From: Streptomyces apocyni
Lineage (GTDB): Bacteria; Actinomycetota; Actinomycetes; Streptomycetales; Streptomycetaceae
Direction: 5' to 3'
Assembly (NCBI RefSeq): GCF_009739465.1
Contig: NZ_WHOM01000036.1
Span: forward strand, 310,001-374,000
DNA: 64,000 bases
Made by a program: the position numbers and the translations under genes. How positions within the stretch are numbered: position 1 is the first letter of the stretch; every line of letters begins with the position of its first letter. Under the pieces are notes generated by a model. It saw only the letters and a list, made by a program, of their open reading frames with translations, was not told the DNA's origin and searched no databases. Positions 44,741 through 55,974 of the stretch are shown here, piece by piece.

Positions 44741-45846
44741 GCGCCGGCCCTCACCACGGCACCGGCCGGTACAGCGGCGTTCGGGCCTTCGGCGCGCTCG
44801 CGCTCCACGGCCTCGTAGAGGGCCTTGATGTTGCCGCTGCCGAAGGTACGTGCCTCAAGTCGCTGGATCAGCTCGAAGAACACCGTCCGGCGGGCGTAGG
44901 GAGAGCGGGTGAACACCTGCACCAGCTGGCCCCACTCATCCCGGTCGGCCAGCAGCCCCAGGTCCTGCAGCACCGCTGTGTCGATGTCGACCTCGATGCC
45001 CCGCTCGGCCAGTGCGGCGTAGTAGCCGGCCGGGGTCGACAGCAACTCCACTCCGGATGCACGCAGTTCACGGGCCGCCCGGACGATGTCGTCGGTGCCG
45101 TACGCGACATGCTGCACGCCGGGGCCGTCGAAGCCGTCGAGGAAGTCGTTGAGCTGCCCACGGTCGCCGACGGGGTCCGGTTCCACCATGGTGAACGTGA
45201 CGCCCCTGGTCTCGTCCTGTACGACCTTCGAGGCCATCGCCTGACCGCCGACGACTATGTACTCGTCGTAGGTGTGCCGCAGACCCAACGCCCGCTGGTA
45301 GAAGTCGACCATGGTCTCCAGCGAACCGGCGCGCAGGCACAGGGCGAGGTGGTCGACCGAGCGCAGCAGTTCGGGCCCGGATGAGGCAACGCCGTCAACG
45401 GGCCGGTATCTCGTGGGCAGGAAGGGACCTGACGGACCATCACGCTGTACGAGGGTGTGGACCAGGTCGTTGGTCTGGGCGATGGTGGCGCGCGTGACCC
45501 GGCCGGCGGCGTCCTCGAAGGTTTCCGGTTCCGCGACGGCCTCGGCGCCGGCGGCCAGCGCCCGTTCGAAGTCGCCGACCGCATCGTCCGACCGGAGGGC
45601 CACATCGCGCACCCCGTCGCCGTGCCTGCGCACAAATCGCGAGGCCGCGTGGTCGGCGTGCAGGGCGGAGGTCAGCACCAGGCGGACGCCGCCGTGCGCC
45701 AGCACCAGGGAGCGGGCGCCTGCCAGCCCGGTGAGCGGCCCTGCCTCGGCCACCACCCGGAACCCGTAGGTACCGCAGTAGTAGTGCGACGCCTGGTTGA
45801 CATCCCCCACGAAGAACTCGACATGGTCGATGGAATGGACAGCCAC
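44737..45846 (-). CDS. hmaS: 4-Hydroxymandelate synthase
   Basis: 369 residues from GTG 45846. Two VOC modules as in 4-hydroxyphenylpyruvate dioxygenase (HPPD), with the iron ligands in the second: LRSVDHLALCLRAG (His), PGVQHVAYGTDDIVRAA (His) and RTVFFELIQRLEARTFGSGN (Glu). Where HPPD has an Asn in its 'NEPA' motif, this protein has VTFTMVEPDPVGD, as in hydroxymandelate synthases. It turns 4-hydroxyphenylpyruvate plus O2 into S-4-hydroxymandelate. The neighbouring hmo and prephenate dehydrogenase support this over tyrosine degradation; no homogentisate dioxygenase is present. The start has no clear ribosome site. Confidence 0.9.
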   Translation of the reverse strand: MAVHSIDHVEFFVGDVNQASHYYCGTYGFRVVAEAGPLTGLAGARSLVLAHGGVRLVLTSALHADHAASRFVRRHGDGVRDVALRSDDAVGDFERALAAGAEAVAEPETFEDAAGRVTRATIAQTNDLVHTLVQRDGPSGPFLPTRYRPVDGVASSGPELLRSVDHLALCLRAGSLETMVDFYQRALGLRHTYDEYIVVGGQAMASKVVQDETRGVTFTMVEPDPVGDRGQLNDFLDGFDGPGVQHVAYGTDDIVRAARELRASGVELLSTPAGYYAALAERGIEVDIDTAVLQDLGLLADRDEWGQLVQVFTRSPYARRTVFFELIQRLEARTFGSGNIKALYEAVERERAEGPNAAVPAGAVVRAGA

Positions 45847-45864
45847 AGTGATCCAATCACTCGT

Positions 45865-46290
45865 TCAGAGAATGTGGGAAGTTTGCGGAAATTTCAGGAA
45901 GCTAAGGGCACGTGGCGGTCGAAGTGGCACCCGGGTCCTGGTGACCGATGCTGCGCGACCCAGATGCGACGCCCGGCCCTTTATGGCCCGCATCGGGACG
46001 ATGGCCCGCATACGGGCCTCGGCCGCGTCGGCCGCGGCGCGTCCGGCCGTACAGAAGTCGGCGCCGGAACGCGCCGCGTCGTGGAAGGCGCGGTGGGCGC
46101 GGTAGGCGCGGTAGGCGGAGGTGCCCCCGACCACGGACACCAGGGTCTTACCCGTCGTCACGAGGATCTCTTTGACCAAGCCCAACAGGGCTGTGCCACC
46201 AGGGAGGCTGACGGAGGGGATGCACACCGGTCGCCCGGCGACGGTACGGGACTTGGGTAAGTTGACGGGTTTCTTCGCAGTCATACGCAT
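45865..46290 (-). CDS. Small hypothetical protein upstream of hmaS
   Basis: 141 residues from ATG 46290, with GAGGGAGCG about 8 nt upstream, ending 18 bp before the hmaS start. It is basic, with a Gly/Val-rich stretch (GGTALLGLVKEILVTTGKTL) that may contact the membrane, and an Ala/Arg-rich helix (AGRAAADAAEARMRAI). The last 40 residues have poor codon bias, so the real stop may have been lost. No recognised family. If real, it is the first gene of the Hpg operon. Confidence 0.4.
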   Translation of the reverse strand: MRMTAKKPVNLPKSRTVAGRPVCIPSVSLPGGTALLGLVKEILVTTGKTLVSVVGGTSAYRAYRAHRAFHDAARSGADFCTAGRAAADAAEARMRAIVPMRAIKGRASHLGRAASVTRTRVPLRPPRALSFLKFPQTSHIL

Positions 46291-46533
46291 GGCAGGCGCT
46301 CCCTCGCTCCCCCGTGATCGCAGCCTTGAGCGTGAGTCGGACCACTCGCGCGCCCCGAACGTCGTTCGGCATTACCGAATGACCATGGGAAGCAAAACCC
46401 ACCGACCCTGGCCCCGTCAAGGACTTGCCACACAGTGGTTCGGCGAGCGGCCAATCTTGGTGGAATGGCCTTCATTACATGGCAAGTTGATGAACCCTCA
46501 CTGACGTCGAGAGGCCCCGAAGGGGGTCAGCCG

Positions 46534-46896
46534 TCAGCGCGCAGACTCGCGTTTACGCGGTGCGCCGAGATCCCGTGACAGGCTGCGGGCGACTCCACGG
46601 AACGCGATGGCGCACTCGTGACGTGCGCTGTCGACGGACAGCCGTTCGACGGAGCCCACCAGGCCGAGGCCGCCCACGACCTCGGCGATGCGATCGAACA
46701 CGGAGGCCGCGGCACCGCCGCCGCCCAGGGTCAACTCCCGGTCATCCAGCGCATGTCCGATCCCCCGCGCAATCTCCAGCCGCGTCGCGACGCATGAGGG
46801 AGGGGCCAGGCCGTCGACCCGTCGGCGATGGTCACCGTCGTGTCTGCGTACGGATTTCAGCGACACAACCCTTGACGTCGCGCTAACCCGGGGCAA
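46534..46896 (-). CDS. Possible small hypothetical protein or gene remnant
   Basis: The frame from about 46800 down to 46534 has strong third-position GC and reads RLEIARGIGHALDDRELTLG, then AASVFDRIAEVVGGLGLVG and ECAIAFRGVARSLSRDLG, which looks like coding sequence. The 30 residues upstream are irregular and no ribosome site is visible. I cannot assign a family. It could be a decayed gene. From 46291 to 46533 and from 46897 to 47148 I see no gene; the first stretch includes a less GC-rich patch that may carry the hmaS-operon promoter. Confidence 0.3.
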   Translation of the reverse strand: MPRVSATSRVVSLKSVRRHDGDHRRRVDGLAPPSCVATRLEIARGIGHALDDRELTLGGGGAAASVFDRIAEVVGGLGLVGSVERLSVDSARHECAIAFRGVARSLSRDLGAPRKRESAR

Positions 46897-46912
46897 AACT
46901 ACCGTTCACCGG

Positions 46913-46925
46913 TCGACATTGTCGA
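46913..46925. promoter_or_regulatory. Perfect palindrome upstream of the conservon
   Basis: TCGACA-T-TGTCGA, 13 bp, perfectly symmetric around one base and flanked by GTTCACCGG and ACACC. It lies 224 bp before cvnA in a stretch free of convincing genes. Operator candidate only. Confidence 0.35.
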
Positions 46926-47148
46926 ACACCTACTGGCAATACGCGATCGAGCGTGCCAATGCCAAGGGCCGGCAACGCCCTCACCTGAGGGAGCGGGCCA
47001 CCGGAGGGACCCGGGTGTTCCCTGGCACCACCCACCGCCACGGTGCCGCGTCCGGCCCGGCCGATCGAAATCCGATGGGTCCTCAGAGCCGGTTCCCGTA
47101 TGTCCCGCTGCCTGCGCGCCTGTCGTACTCCCCCTTCATGAGGACCTG

Positions 47149-48444
47149 ATGACACAACACATACCGGAGGCGGTGTTCTGGTGCCTCGCCATGGTCACGC
47201 TCGCTGGAGTGTCGCTGCTGGTACGCCAGTACCGGATCACCACCGCCCTGCGCCGTCGACTGACGATCCACGAAGCCGGCTTGCTCGCCCGGGAGGAGGA
47301 GGTCCGGCACCTCTCCGAGGTTCGGCTTCCCGCGCTGGTCGAGGCGGCCCACGGCAGCGCACCCGTGCCGGGGCCTCTCGATACGGATCTCGCCGGCACG
47401 ACGTACGGAAGGAACCTGCAGCAGGTCGTAGAGCAGTTCACCGGAGCCGCCGAGGCCACACGGTCCCGGGCGGACAGGTCGGCGAAGGCGACACTGAAGG
47501 CGGCGATGCACGCCCTGCAGGCGTCGGCGAACGAGCAGCAGCTGTCGATCTCCGACATGCAGGACCGGCACGACAACCCCGATGTGCTCCGGGACCTCCT
47601 GGAGATCGACCACGCCAATGCGCAGTTCGGCCGGAGGGCGCAAGCCATCGCCGTGCTCTGCGGCTCGTGGCCCGGACGGCAGCGGGCCGCGTCACCGCTG
47701 CTCGACGTCGTCCGCGGTGCGACATCGAGGATTCGGGACTACCGGCGCGTCACGGTGCACTCGCACGTCGACATGGACGTCGTGAGCCGAGCCGTCGAGC
47801 CGGTCGTCCTCGCGGTCGCCGAGCTGCTGGACAACGCAGCGCGGCACTCCCGGCCCGACGCCACCGTCGAAGTCGGCATCCAACCCGCCCACCACGGAGT
47901 CAGCATCGTCGTCGACGACGCCGGCATCGGCATGGACGCACGCGAAACCGAGGAGGCCGGTCGTCGTCTGTCCGGCCTGGTGGACGTCGACATCAACAAG
48001 CTCGGCGACCCGCCGCAGTTCGGCTTCGCCGTCATCGGCGCGCTCGCCGCCCGGTACGGATTCAGCGTCTCGGTCGACACGCAGTCCCCGTACAGCGGTG
48101 TGCGGGCCGTGCTCTTTCTCCCCAACACGCTCCTCAACCGGGTGCGTTTCATGGGCCCGCCCATCCCCACACTGCGGGCCGAGACTCCGCCCGACCCGGA
48201 GCCGGTCTCCCCCGGCGCGTCCGAAGCGGAGGCAACGCCGTCGTCCACCGCGGGTGGTCTGCCCAAGCGCCGCCGATGCACGCGGCAGTACCAGGAAGCC
48301 GACGGCGGCCCCGAGGCCCCGGCCTCCGATCCCGCGCTGGTCCGCCCCGCCGCCGAGACCGCCTCCCGTATGGGCGCGTTCGCCCGCGGCACCCGCTCCG
48401 GCCGCGACTCCTCCCCCGACACCGAAGGAGCCCCCCAGGAATGA
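47149..48444 (+). CDS. cvnA: Conservon sensor-kinase-like protein CvnA
   Basis: 431 residues from ATG 47149 with GAGGACCTG before it. One N-terminal membrane segment (VFWCLAMVTLAGVSLLV), a coiled-coil (REEEVRHLSEVRL) and an Ala-rich helical region. The HATPase domain has the N-box LAVAELLDNAARHSRP, the G1 box VDDAGIGMD and an FAVIGALAARYG segment. No classical phospho-acceptor His box is visible. The C-terminal 80 residues are disordered and Pro/Ser-rich. It is the membrane component of a conservon, thought to work with the roadblock protein and GTPase like a receptor-G-protein complex. Its stop overlaps cvnB (ATGA). Confidence 0.88.
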   Translation: MTQHIPEAVFWCLAMVTLAGVSLLVRQYRITTALRRRLTIHEAGLLAREEEVRHLSEVRLPALVEAAHGSAPVPGPLDTDLAGTTYGRNLQQVVEQFTGAAEATRSRADRSAKATLKAAMHALQASANEQQLSISDMQDRHDNPDVLRDLLEIDHANAQFGRRAQAIAVLCGSWPGRQRAASPLLDVVRGATSRIRDYRRVTVHSHVDMDVVSRAVEPVVLAVAELLDNAARHSRPDATVEVGIQPAHHGVSIVVDDAGIGMDARETEEAGRRLSGLVDVDINKLGDPPQFGFAVIGALAARYGFSVSVDTQSPYSGVRAVLFLPNTLLNRVRFMGPPIPTLRAETPPDPEPVSPGASEAEATPSSTAGGLPKRRRCTRQYQEADGGPEAPASDPALVRPAAETASRMGAFARGTRSGRDSSPDTEGAPQE

Positions 48445-48875
48445 GCGGCCAGATGACCAACGAACTCGGATGGATGCTCGACGAGGTCCTGAAGGTCCCG
48501 GAAGCCCGCCACGCGATCCTGCTCTCCGCGGACGGCATGCTCCGCGCCCACTCCCAGGGCATCCAGCGCGACGAGGCCGAGCGGCAGGCCGCGGCCTTGT
48601 CCGGACTGCAGTCCATCAGTCGCAGTACCGCCGAGTTCTGCGGGCGGGAGGCCTCTCCGTGGCAGCAGACCCTGGTCGAGTTCGCCGACGGGTACGTCTT
48701 CCTGGTGGCCGCCGGCGCGGGCGCGTATCTGGCTGTCTCGGCCGGCCAGGACGTCGACATGGAAGCCGTCACCTACAGCATGCACAAGTTGGTCGACCGG
48801 CTGGGCAAGGAGCTGACCAGCTTGCCCCGGCAGCATTCCGTACCCGGCAGGCCGGACGACTCCGGTACGGCATGA
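48441..48875 (+). CDS. cvnB: Conservon roadblock/LC7 protein CvnB
   Basis: 144 residues from ATG 48441. Compact roadblock/LC7 fold: LGWMLDEVLKVPEARHAILL, SADGMLRAHSQGIQRDEAER, LVEFADGYVFLVAAGAG and AYLAVSAGQDVDMEAVTYSM. It is the GTPase-activating-like partner of CvnD. Start and stop both overlap neighbours (ATGA), so it is made in step with cvnA and cvnC. Confidence 0.92.
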   Translation: MSGQMTNELGWMLDEVLKVPEARHAILLSADGMLRAHSQGIQRDEAERQAAALSGLQSISRSTAEFCGREASPWQQTLVEFADGYVFLVAAGAGAYLAVSAGQDVDMEAVTYSMHKLVDRLGKELTSLPRQHSVPGRPDDSGTA

Positions 48876-49234
48876 CCCCGCCGCGCCCCTGGCAGGACAC
48901 CGGACTCGTACGGCCGTACGTCGTCACGGAGGGCCGCGCCCATCCGACGCGCAACACCCTGGACCTCGTAGCGCTGGTCACGGCAGTGCACGACCGTCCC
49001 CTGAACGGGCTGAGCCCGGAGAAGCGGCGTGTGATCCAACTGTGCCGGCCAGGGGCGCTGTCGGCCGCCGAAGTGGCCGGACATCTCGCTCTGCCGATAA
49101 GCGTCACCAAGGTCCTGCTCAGCGACCTCGTCGACAGCGGCCATGTCCACGTCCGGCCCCCCGTCCCCAAGGCACAACTGCCCGACGCCCGACTCCTGCA
49201 GGAGGTGCTGGATGGTCTCCGCTCCCGCTTCTGA
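48872..49234 (+). CDS. cvnC: Conservon DUF742 protein CvnC
   Basis: 120 residues from ATG 48872. DUF742 hallmarks: LVRPYVVTEGRAHPTRNTLD, LSPEKRRVIQLCRPGALSAA and EVAGHLALPISVTKVLLSDL, a winged-helix-like fold, ending in LQEVLDGLRSRF. It is the third conserved conservon component; it may act as an adaptor or DNA-binding effector. Overlaps cvnB by ATGA and cvnD by 23 bp. Confidence 0.92.
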   Translation: MTPPRPWQDTGLVRPYVVTEGRAHPTRNTLDLVALVTAVHDRPLNGLSPEKRRVIQLCRPGALSAAEVAGHLALPISVTKVLLSDLVDSGHVHVRPPVPKAQLPDARLLQEVLDGLRSRF

Positions 49235-49820
49235 CCCGGTCGACCCGGTGTACGTCCCGGACACGGTCACGACCGCGCTCAAGATCCTCGTCGTCGGCCA
49301 CTTCGCCGTCGGCAAGACCACGTTCGTCGGCACCCTCTCCGAGATCCGGCCGCTGCGCACCGAAGAGACCATGACGCAGGCCGGCGAACTCGTCGACGAC
49401 CTCGCGGGCGTCCCCGACAAGACCACGACGACCGTGGCCATGGACTTCGGCCGCCTCACGCTCAACGAGTCCCTGGTGCTGTATCTCTTCGGCGCCCCCG
49501 GGCAGAAGCGCTTCACCCAGCTGTGGAAGGACATGGTGAACGGCGCGCTCGGCGCACTGGTGCTGACGGACACCCGAAGGCTCGACCAGTCCTTCGACGT
49601 CATGGGCCTGCTGGAAGAGCACGGCATGCCGTACGCGGTCGCCGTCAACCAGTTCGACGGCGCGCCGGTGTTCCCCGAGGCGGAGATCCGCGAGGCTCTC
49701 GACCTTCTCCCGGAAACCCCCCTGGTCACCTGCGACGCGCGGGAAGCCACGTCCGGTGCCGGAGCGCTGATCTCCCTCATCGAGTACCTCCAGACCCGCA
49801 CCCCTCAGGAGCAAGGATGA
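49212..49820 (+). CDS. cvnD: Conservon small GTPase CvnD
   Basis: 202 residues from ATG 49212, inside the 3' end of cvnC and just after its GGAGG (49201-49205). P-loop LVVGHFAVGKTTFVGTLSE, switch region VAMDFGRLTLNES, G3 LFGAPGQKRFTQLWKDMV, and G4 VAVNQFDGAPVF (NQxD in place of NKxD, normal for this family). It is the MglA-like GTPase of the conservon. Its start MVSAPASDPVDP is preferred because upstream sequence is in the cvnC frame. Confidence 0.92.
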   Translation: MVSAPASDPVDPVYVPDTVTTALKILVVGHFAVGKTTFVGTLSEIRPLRTEETMTQAGELVDDLAGVPDKTTTTVAMDFGRLTLNESLVLYLFGAPGQKRFTQLWKDMVNGALGALVLTDTRRLDQSFDVMGLLEEHGMPYAVAVNQFDGAPVFPEAEIREALDLLPETPLVTCDAREATSGAGALISLIEYLQTRTPQEQG

Positions 49821-51073
49821 CGACACCCCGGCCCGCACACGACCCAGCCCCTGCTCTCGGCTGCCCGGCACACGCCGGCGCACGTACGGTGGAGCGGCTG
49901 TACGGCCCGGAGTTCGCCGCCGACCCCATGGCGTCGTACGCCCGACTGCGCGCCCACGGCTCCGTCGCGCCCGTGGAGATAGCGCCCGGCGTGCGCGCTT
50001 CTCTGGTCATCGGCTACGACACCGCTCTGGAGGTACTGCGCAGTCCGGAGCGCTTCTCCAAGGACCCGCGCCGATGGCGGGCTCTCGCCGACGGGACGGT
50101 GCCGGCGGACAGCCCGGTCGTGCCGATGATGACGTACCGGCCGAACGCCCTGTGGACCGACGGTGACCAGCACAGCCGACTGCGCGGCGCCATCACCGAC
50201 AGCCTGGGCCGTGTGGACCCCGACGCGCTCAGGCGCCACGTGGAGCACAGCGCCGACACCCTCATCGACCGGATCGGCCCCAAGGGGCGGGCGGATCTTC
50301 TCCACGAGTACGGTGCCGTCCTGCCCCTGCTGGTCTTCAACCAGCTCTTCGGCTGCCCGCCCGCCACCGGGGACAAGCTGGTCGAGGGCATGTCCGGGAT
50401 CTTCGACGCCGACTCCGGCTCCGAGAAGGCGAACGCGGTGTTGGCCGAGGGCCTCGCCGAGCTGGTGGCGCTCAAGCGGGCGGAGCCGGGGCGGGACGTG
50501 ACGTCCTGGCTGATGGCCCACCCCGCCGGGCTGACCGATGAGGAGATGACGCACCAGCTGGTGGTGCTCATGGGCGCGGGCACCGAGCCCCAGCAGAGCC
50601 TGATCTGCAACGGGTTGCGGCTGCTGCTGTCCGACGACCGGTTCGCCGGTGATCTCGCACGCGGCACCACGCCCGTCGAGGACGCCATCGACGAGGTGCT
50701 GTGGACCGACCCGCCGCTGGCGAACTACGCCGTCCACTATCCGATCCACGACCAGGAGCTCGACGGAACCCTCGTGTGCCAGGGCGAGCCCATCCTCATC
50801 AGCCTGGCCGCCGCGAACACCGACCCCGGCCTCCGCGGCGAACGCCGGGCCGGAAACCGCGCGCACCTCGCGTGGAGCGCGGGCCCGCACACCTGTCCGG
50901 CGAAGGGCCCCGCCCGGGTGATCGCCGCGGTCGCCCTGGAGAAGCTCCTCGACCGGCTACCCAACATCGAACTGGAAATCCCGGTCGAGAAGCTGGAATG
51001 GCGGCAGGGCCCCTTCCACCGGGCTCTGGCCGGCCTGCCCGTCCGCTTCCCGCCGATCAGCCGACGGGTCTGA
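49817..51073 (+). CDS. Cytochrome P450, CYP157-like, without ExxR
   Basis: 418 residues from ATG 49817, overlapping the cvnD stop (ATGA). The heme loop WSAGPHTCPAKGPARVIA has the thiolate cysteine, and the I-helix is VVLMGAGTEPQQSLICN. The K-helix position reads AIDEVLWTDPPLANYAVHYP, i.e. E-V-L-W where nearly all P450s have E-x-x-R. Loss of this Arg is the known peculiarity of the CYP157 family that accompanies conservons in S. coelicolor. It probably works as the conservon's effector or with a CYP154-type partner encoded elsewhere. No such partner is seen next to it here. Confidence 0.88.
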   Translation: MTTPRPAHDPAPALGCPAHAGARTVERLYGPEFAADPMASYARLRAHGSVAPVEIAPGVRASLVIGYDTALEVLRSPERFSKDPRRWRALADGTVPADSPVVPMMTYRPNALWTDGDQHSRLRGAITDSLGRVDPDALRRHVEHSADTLIDRIGPKGRADLLHEYGAVLPLLVFNQLFGCPPATGDKLVEGMSGIFDADSGSEKANAVLAEGLAELVALKRAEPGRDVTSWLMAHPAGLTDEEMTHQLVVLMGAGTEPQQSLICNGLRLLLSDDRFAGDLARGTTPVEDAIDEVLWTDPPLANYAVHYPIHDQELDGTLVCQGEPILISLAAANTDPGLRGERRAGNRAHLAWSAGPHTCPAKGPARVIAAVALEKLLDRLPNIELEIPVEKLEWRQGPFHRALAGLPVRFPPISRRV

Positions 51074-51155
51074 ACGGTCGCCGGTGTGTAGCGAAAAGGC
51101 ATTCCTGAGGAGTGAAGGGCAGCTGAGAGGCGATATCTCCTGGGCCCTCAAAGTT

Positions 51156-51176
51156 CGTTCCCATCGCGAGGGAACG
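51156..51176. terminator. Hairpin after the conservon
   Basis: CGTTCCC (51156-51162) and GGGAACG (51170-51176) form a perfect 7-bp stem with a 7-nt loop in the 179-bp gap between the convergent P450 and dialkylglycine decarboxylase genes. Confidence 0.55.
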
Positions 51177-51252
51177 CTGATCGCTCCTTCGCATCAGGTC
51201 GGTATCGGTTCTCGCGGGGAAGACCGCGGTGGCCGCCAGATTCCCGGCGTCG

Positions 51253-53576
<2,324 letters not shown>

Positions 53577-53607
53577 CAGCCAAGGCGCGGGCGAGCAGGT
53601 CCCGGTC

Positions 53608-53690
53608 GAGGGTGCCGGTGCCGAGGGTGCCGGTGCCGAGGAGGTGCGTACACGCGGGCCCAGGCCCAGGCCGGGGCCGGGGCCGGGGCC
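53608..53690. repeat. GC-rich tandem repeats between two LysR genes
   Basis: GAGGGTGCCGGTGCC is repeated at 53608 and 53623, then a GGGGCC-type hexamer run (CCGGGGCCGGGGCCGGGGCC at 53671-53690). It fills most of the 140-bp gap between two convergent LysR genes. Likely a replication-slippage product; strong secondary structure could double as a terminator. Confidence 0.55.
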
Positions 53691-53716
53691 AGGGCCGGGA
53701 CCCGTCGGGACAGCCG

Positions 53717-54631
53717 TCAGTCCGTGGACAGGCCCGCCGCCGTGTGAGCGAGCGCGTCGAGGACCGGCCGGATCAGGGGGTGGGTCTCCGCGCCGCGGCG
53801 CACCGCGGCGAAGACGCGGCGGGTCGCCGCCGGGCCTGAGACGGGCCGGACCACGGTGTCCCGCAGCTCCATCCCGCGCAGCGCGGAGCGCGGCACGAGC
53901 GCGACGCCCGCACCGGCGCCCGCCAGTGCGACGACGGCACGGAAGTCGTCCGACAGATGCACGAGCCGGGGCTGGAAACCGGCCAGCTCGCAGGCGAGGA
54001 GCACCATGTCGTGGCACGGGTTGCCCGGATAGGGGCCGATCCAGTCGCTGTCGTCGAGCCCCGCGAGTTCGACCCGTTCGTGGCCTGCCAGCGGGTGGTC
54101 GGCGCGCAGTACGGCGTCGAACGGCTCCGCGTACAGCGGCACCCGGGAAAGCCGCCGGTCGTCGGCACCCGGCGCACCCCGGTACTCGACGGCGACCGCG
54201 AGGTCGGCCTCACCGTCCAGGACGAGCGGCAGGCTCTCGTCGCCTTCGGCGTCTCGGACGCGTACCCGGATGCCGGGGTGGTTCTCGGACAGCCGTCCCA
54301 GGGCCGGTGCGACGACCTCGGCGATGCCGGTGGCGAACGCGGCGACGCTGACCTCCCCGGCGGCTCCGCCCGCGTACGCGGCGAGCTCCGCCTCGGCCCG
54401 CTCAAGCTGGGCGAGCATGGCGTGCGTGTGGGCGAGGAGGATCTCCCCCGCGGCTGTCAGGGTCACCCCCTTGCCGCTGCGGATCAGCAGGACATGGCCG
54501 GTCTCCTTCTCCAGCGCGTTGAGCTGCTGGGAGACGGCGGAAGGGGTGAGGTACAGCGCGGAGGCCGCGGCGGTCACCGTACGGTGGTCCGCCACGGCCC
54601 GCAGGACGCGAAGCCGACGGGGGTCTATCAC
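53717..54631 (-). CDS. LysR-family regulator of the kbl/tdh genes
   Basis: 304 residues from GTG 54631, overlapping the kbl stop (GTGA). [23 protein letters not shown] and [20 protein letters not shown]; effector domain with [39 protein letters not shown] and [19 protein letters not shown]. It forms the last gene of a tdh-kbl-lysR unit and probably controls it in response to threonine or glycine; that is inferred from position. Convergent with the dgdA LysR. Confidence 0.9.
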   Translation of the reverse strand: MIDPRRLRVLRAVADHRTVTAAASALYLTPSAVSQQLNALEKETGHVLLIRSGKGVTLTAAGEILLAHTHAMLAQLERAEAELAAYAGGAAGEVSVAAFATGIAEVVAPALGRLSENHPGIRVRVRDAEGDESLPLVLDGEADLAVAVEYRGAPGADDRRLSRVPLYAEPFDAVLRADHPLAGHERVELAGLDDSDWIGPYPGNPCHDMVLLACELAGFQPRLVHLSDDFRAVVALAGAGAGVALVPRSALRGMELRDTVVRPVSGPAATRRVFAAVRRGAETHPLIRPVLDALAHTAAGLSTD

Positions 54632-55860
54632 CCGGCCATTTTGCCAGTCGGCGCCGACGCGTCGCGTCCGCCGTCGAGCGCCCGGCGTGCGTCGGCGAAG
54701 GCGGCGACGGCGTGCTCGACGTCCTCGGTGGAGTGGGCCGCGGAAAGCTGGACGCGGATCCGGGCCTGGCCCATGGGGACGACCGGGTAGGAGAAGCCGA
54801 TGACGTACACGCCGCGCTCCAGCAGCAGCTCGGCCATCCGGCCCGCCGCCGCGGCGTCGCCGATCATGACGGGTGCGATCGCGTGGTCGCCGGGCAGGAT
54901 CTCGAAGCCCGCGTCGGTCATTTTCGTACGGAACAGCTTGGTATTGGCGGCGAGCTTGTCCCGCAGGTCACCGGCCGACTCCAGCAGGTCGAGGACCTTG
55001 AGGGAGGCGGCGGCGATCACCGGGGCGAGGGAGTTGGAGAAGAGGTACGGGCGGGAGCGCTGGCGCAGCAGCTCGACGATCTCGGCGCGGGCGGCGACGT
55101 AGCCGCCGGAGGCGCCGCCGAGGGCCTTGCCGAGGGTGCCGGTGATGATGTCGACGCGGTCCATCACCCCGTGCAGCTCGGGGGTGCCGCGGCCGCCGGG
55201 GCCGACGAAGCCGACGGCGTGCGAGTCGTCGACCATGACCATCGCGTCGTAGCGGTCGGCCAGATCGCAGATCTCGCGCAACGGGGCGACGTAGCCGTCC
55301 ATCGAGAAGACGCCGTCGGTGACGATGAGGCGGCGGCGCGCGTCCTGGGTCTCTTGGAGCTGCTTCTCCAGGTCGGCCATGTCCCGGTTGGCGTAGCGGT
55401 GGCGGCGGGCCTTGGACAGCCGGATGCCGTCGATGATCGAGGCGTGGTTGAGGGCGTCGGAGATGACGGCGTCCTCGGGACCGAGGAGGGTCTCGAAGAC
55501 TCCGCCGTTGGCGTCGAAGCAGGAGGAGTAGAGGATCGTGTCCTCTTGGCCGAGGAATGCCGACAGCCGCTGCTCCAACTCCTTGTGGATCTCCTGCGTG
55601 CCGCAGATGAAGCGGACGGAGGCCATGCCGTAGCCCCAGCGGTCGAGCGCGTCCTTGGCCGCGGCGACGACGTCGGGGTGGTCGGCGAGGCCGAGGTAGT
55701 TGTTGGCGCAGAAGTTGAGCACGTCACCGGGCGCGGCGCCGGCCGTCACGGCGACGGACGCGCTCTGCGGGGTGGCGATGACCCGCTCGGGCTTGTAGAG
55801 ACCGGCGTCGCGGATCTCGTCGAGGGTGACTCGGAGGTCGTCTCGGACGGACGCGTACAT
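54628..55860 (-). CDS. kbl: Glycine C-acetyltransferase (2-amino-3-ketobutyrate CoA ligase)
   Basis: 410 residues. Alpha-oxoamine synthase family: [20 protein letters not shown] near the start, [58 protein letters not shown] and the PLP lysine in [18 protein letters not shown]. It cleaves 2-amino-3-oxobutyrate with CoA to glycine and acetyl-CoA, the second step of threonine breakdown; the first is the tdh product encoded 114 bp upstream. Normal length is about 398. Confidence 0.95.
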   Translation of the reverse strand: MYASVRDDLRVTLDEIRDAGLYKPERVIATPQSASVAVTAGAAPGDVLNFCANNYLGLADHPDVVAAAKDALDRWGYGMASVRFICGTQEIHKELEQRLSAFLGQEDTILYSSCFDANGGVFETLLGPEDAVISDALNHASIIDGIRLSKARRHRYANRDMADLEKQLQETQDARRRLIVTDGVFSMDGYVAPLREICDLADRYDAMVMVDDSHAVGFVGPGGRGTPELHGVMDRVDIITGTLGKALGGASGGYVAARAEIVELLRQRSRPYLFSNSLAPVIAAASLKVLDLLESAGDLRDKLAANTKLFRTKMTDAGFEILPGDHAIAPVMIGDAAAAGRMAELLLERGVYVIGFSYPVVPMGQARIRVQLSAAHSTEDVEHAVAAFADARRALDGGRDASAPTGKMAG

Positions 55861-55974
55861 GGAGTGCTCCTTGGGGTGGGGCAGGGACGCGGAGGAGGGG
55901 TGGCGGGAGAGGGGCTGGTGTCCGGGCGGGCGGGCAGGCCCTGAGGGCGGACTAGCCGGACTAGCCGGACGGCT

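Noticed and set aside
44737..45846. 4-hydroxyphenylpyruvate dioxygenase (tyrosine degradation)
   Set aside because: The HPPD NEPA-type motif is replaced by VEPD, hmo and a transaminase are coupled to it, and no homogentisate genes are present.
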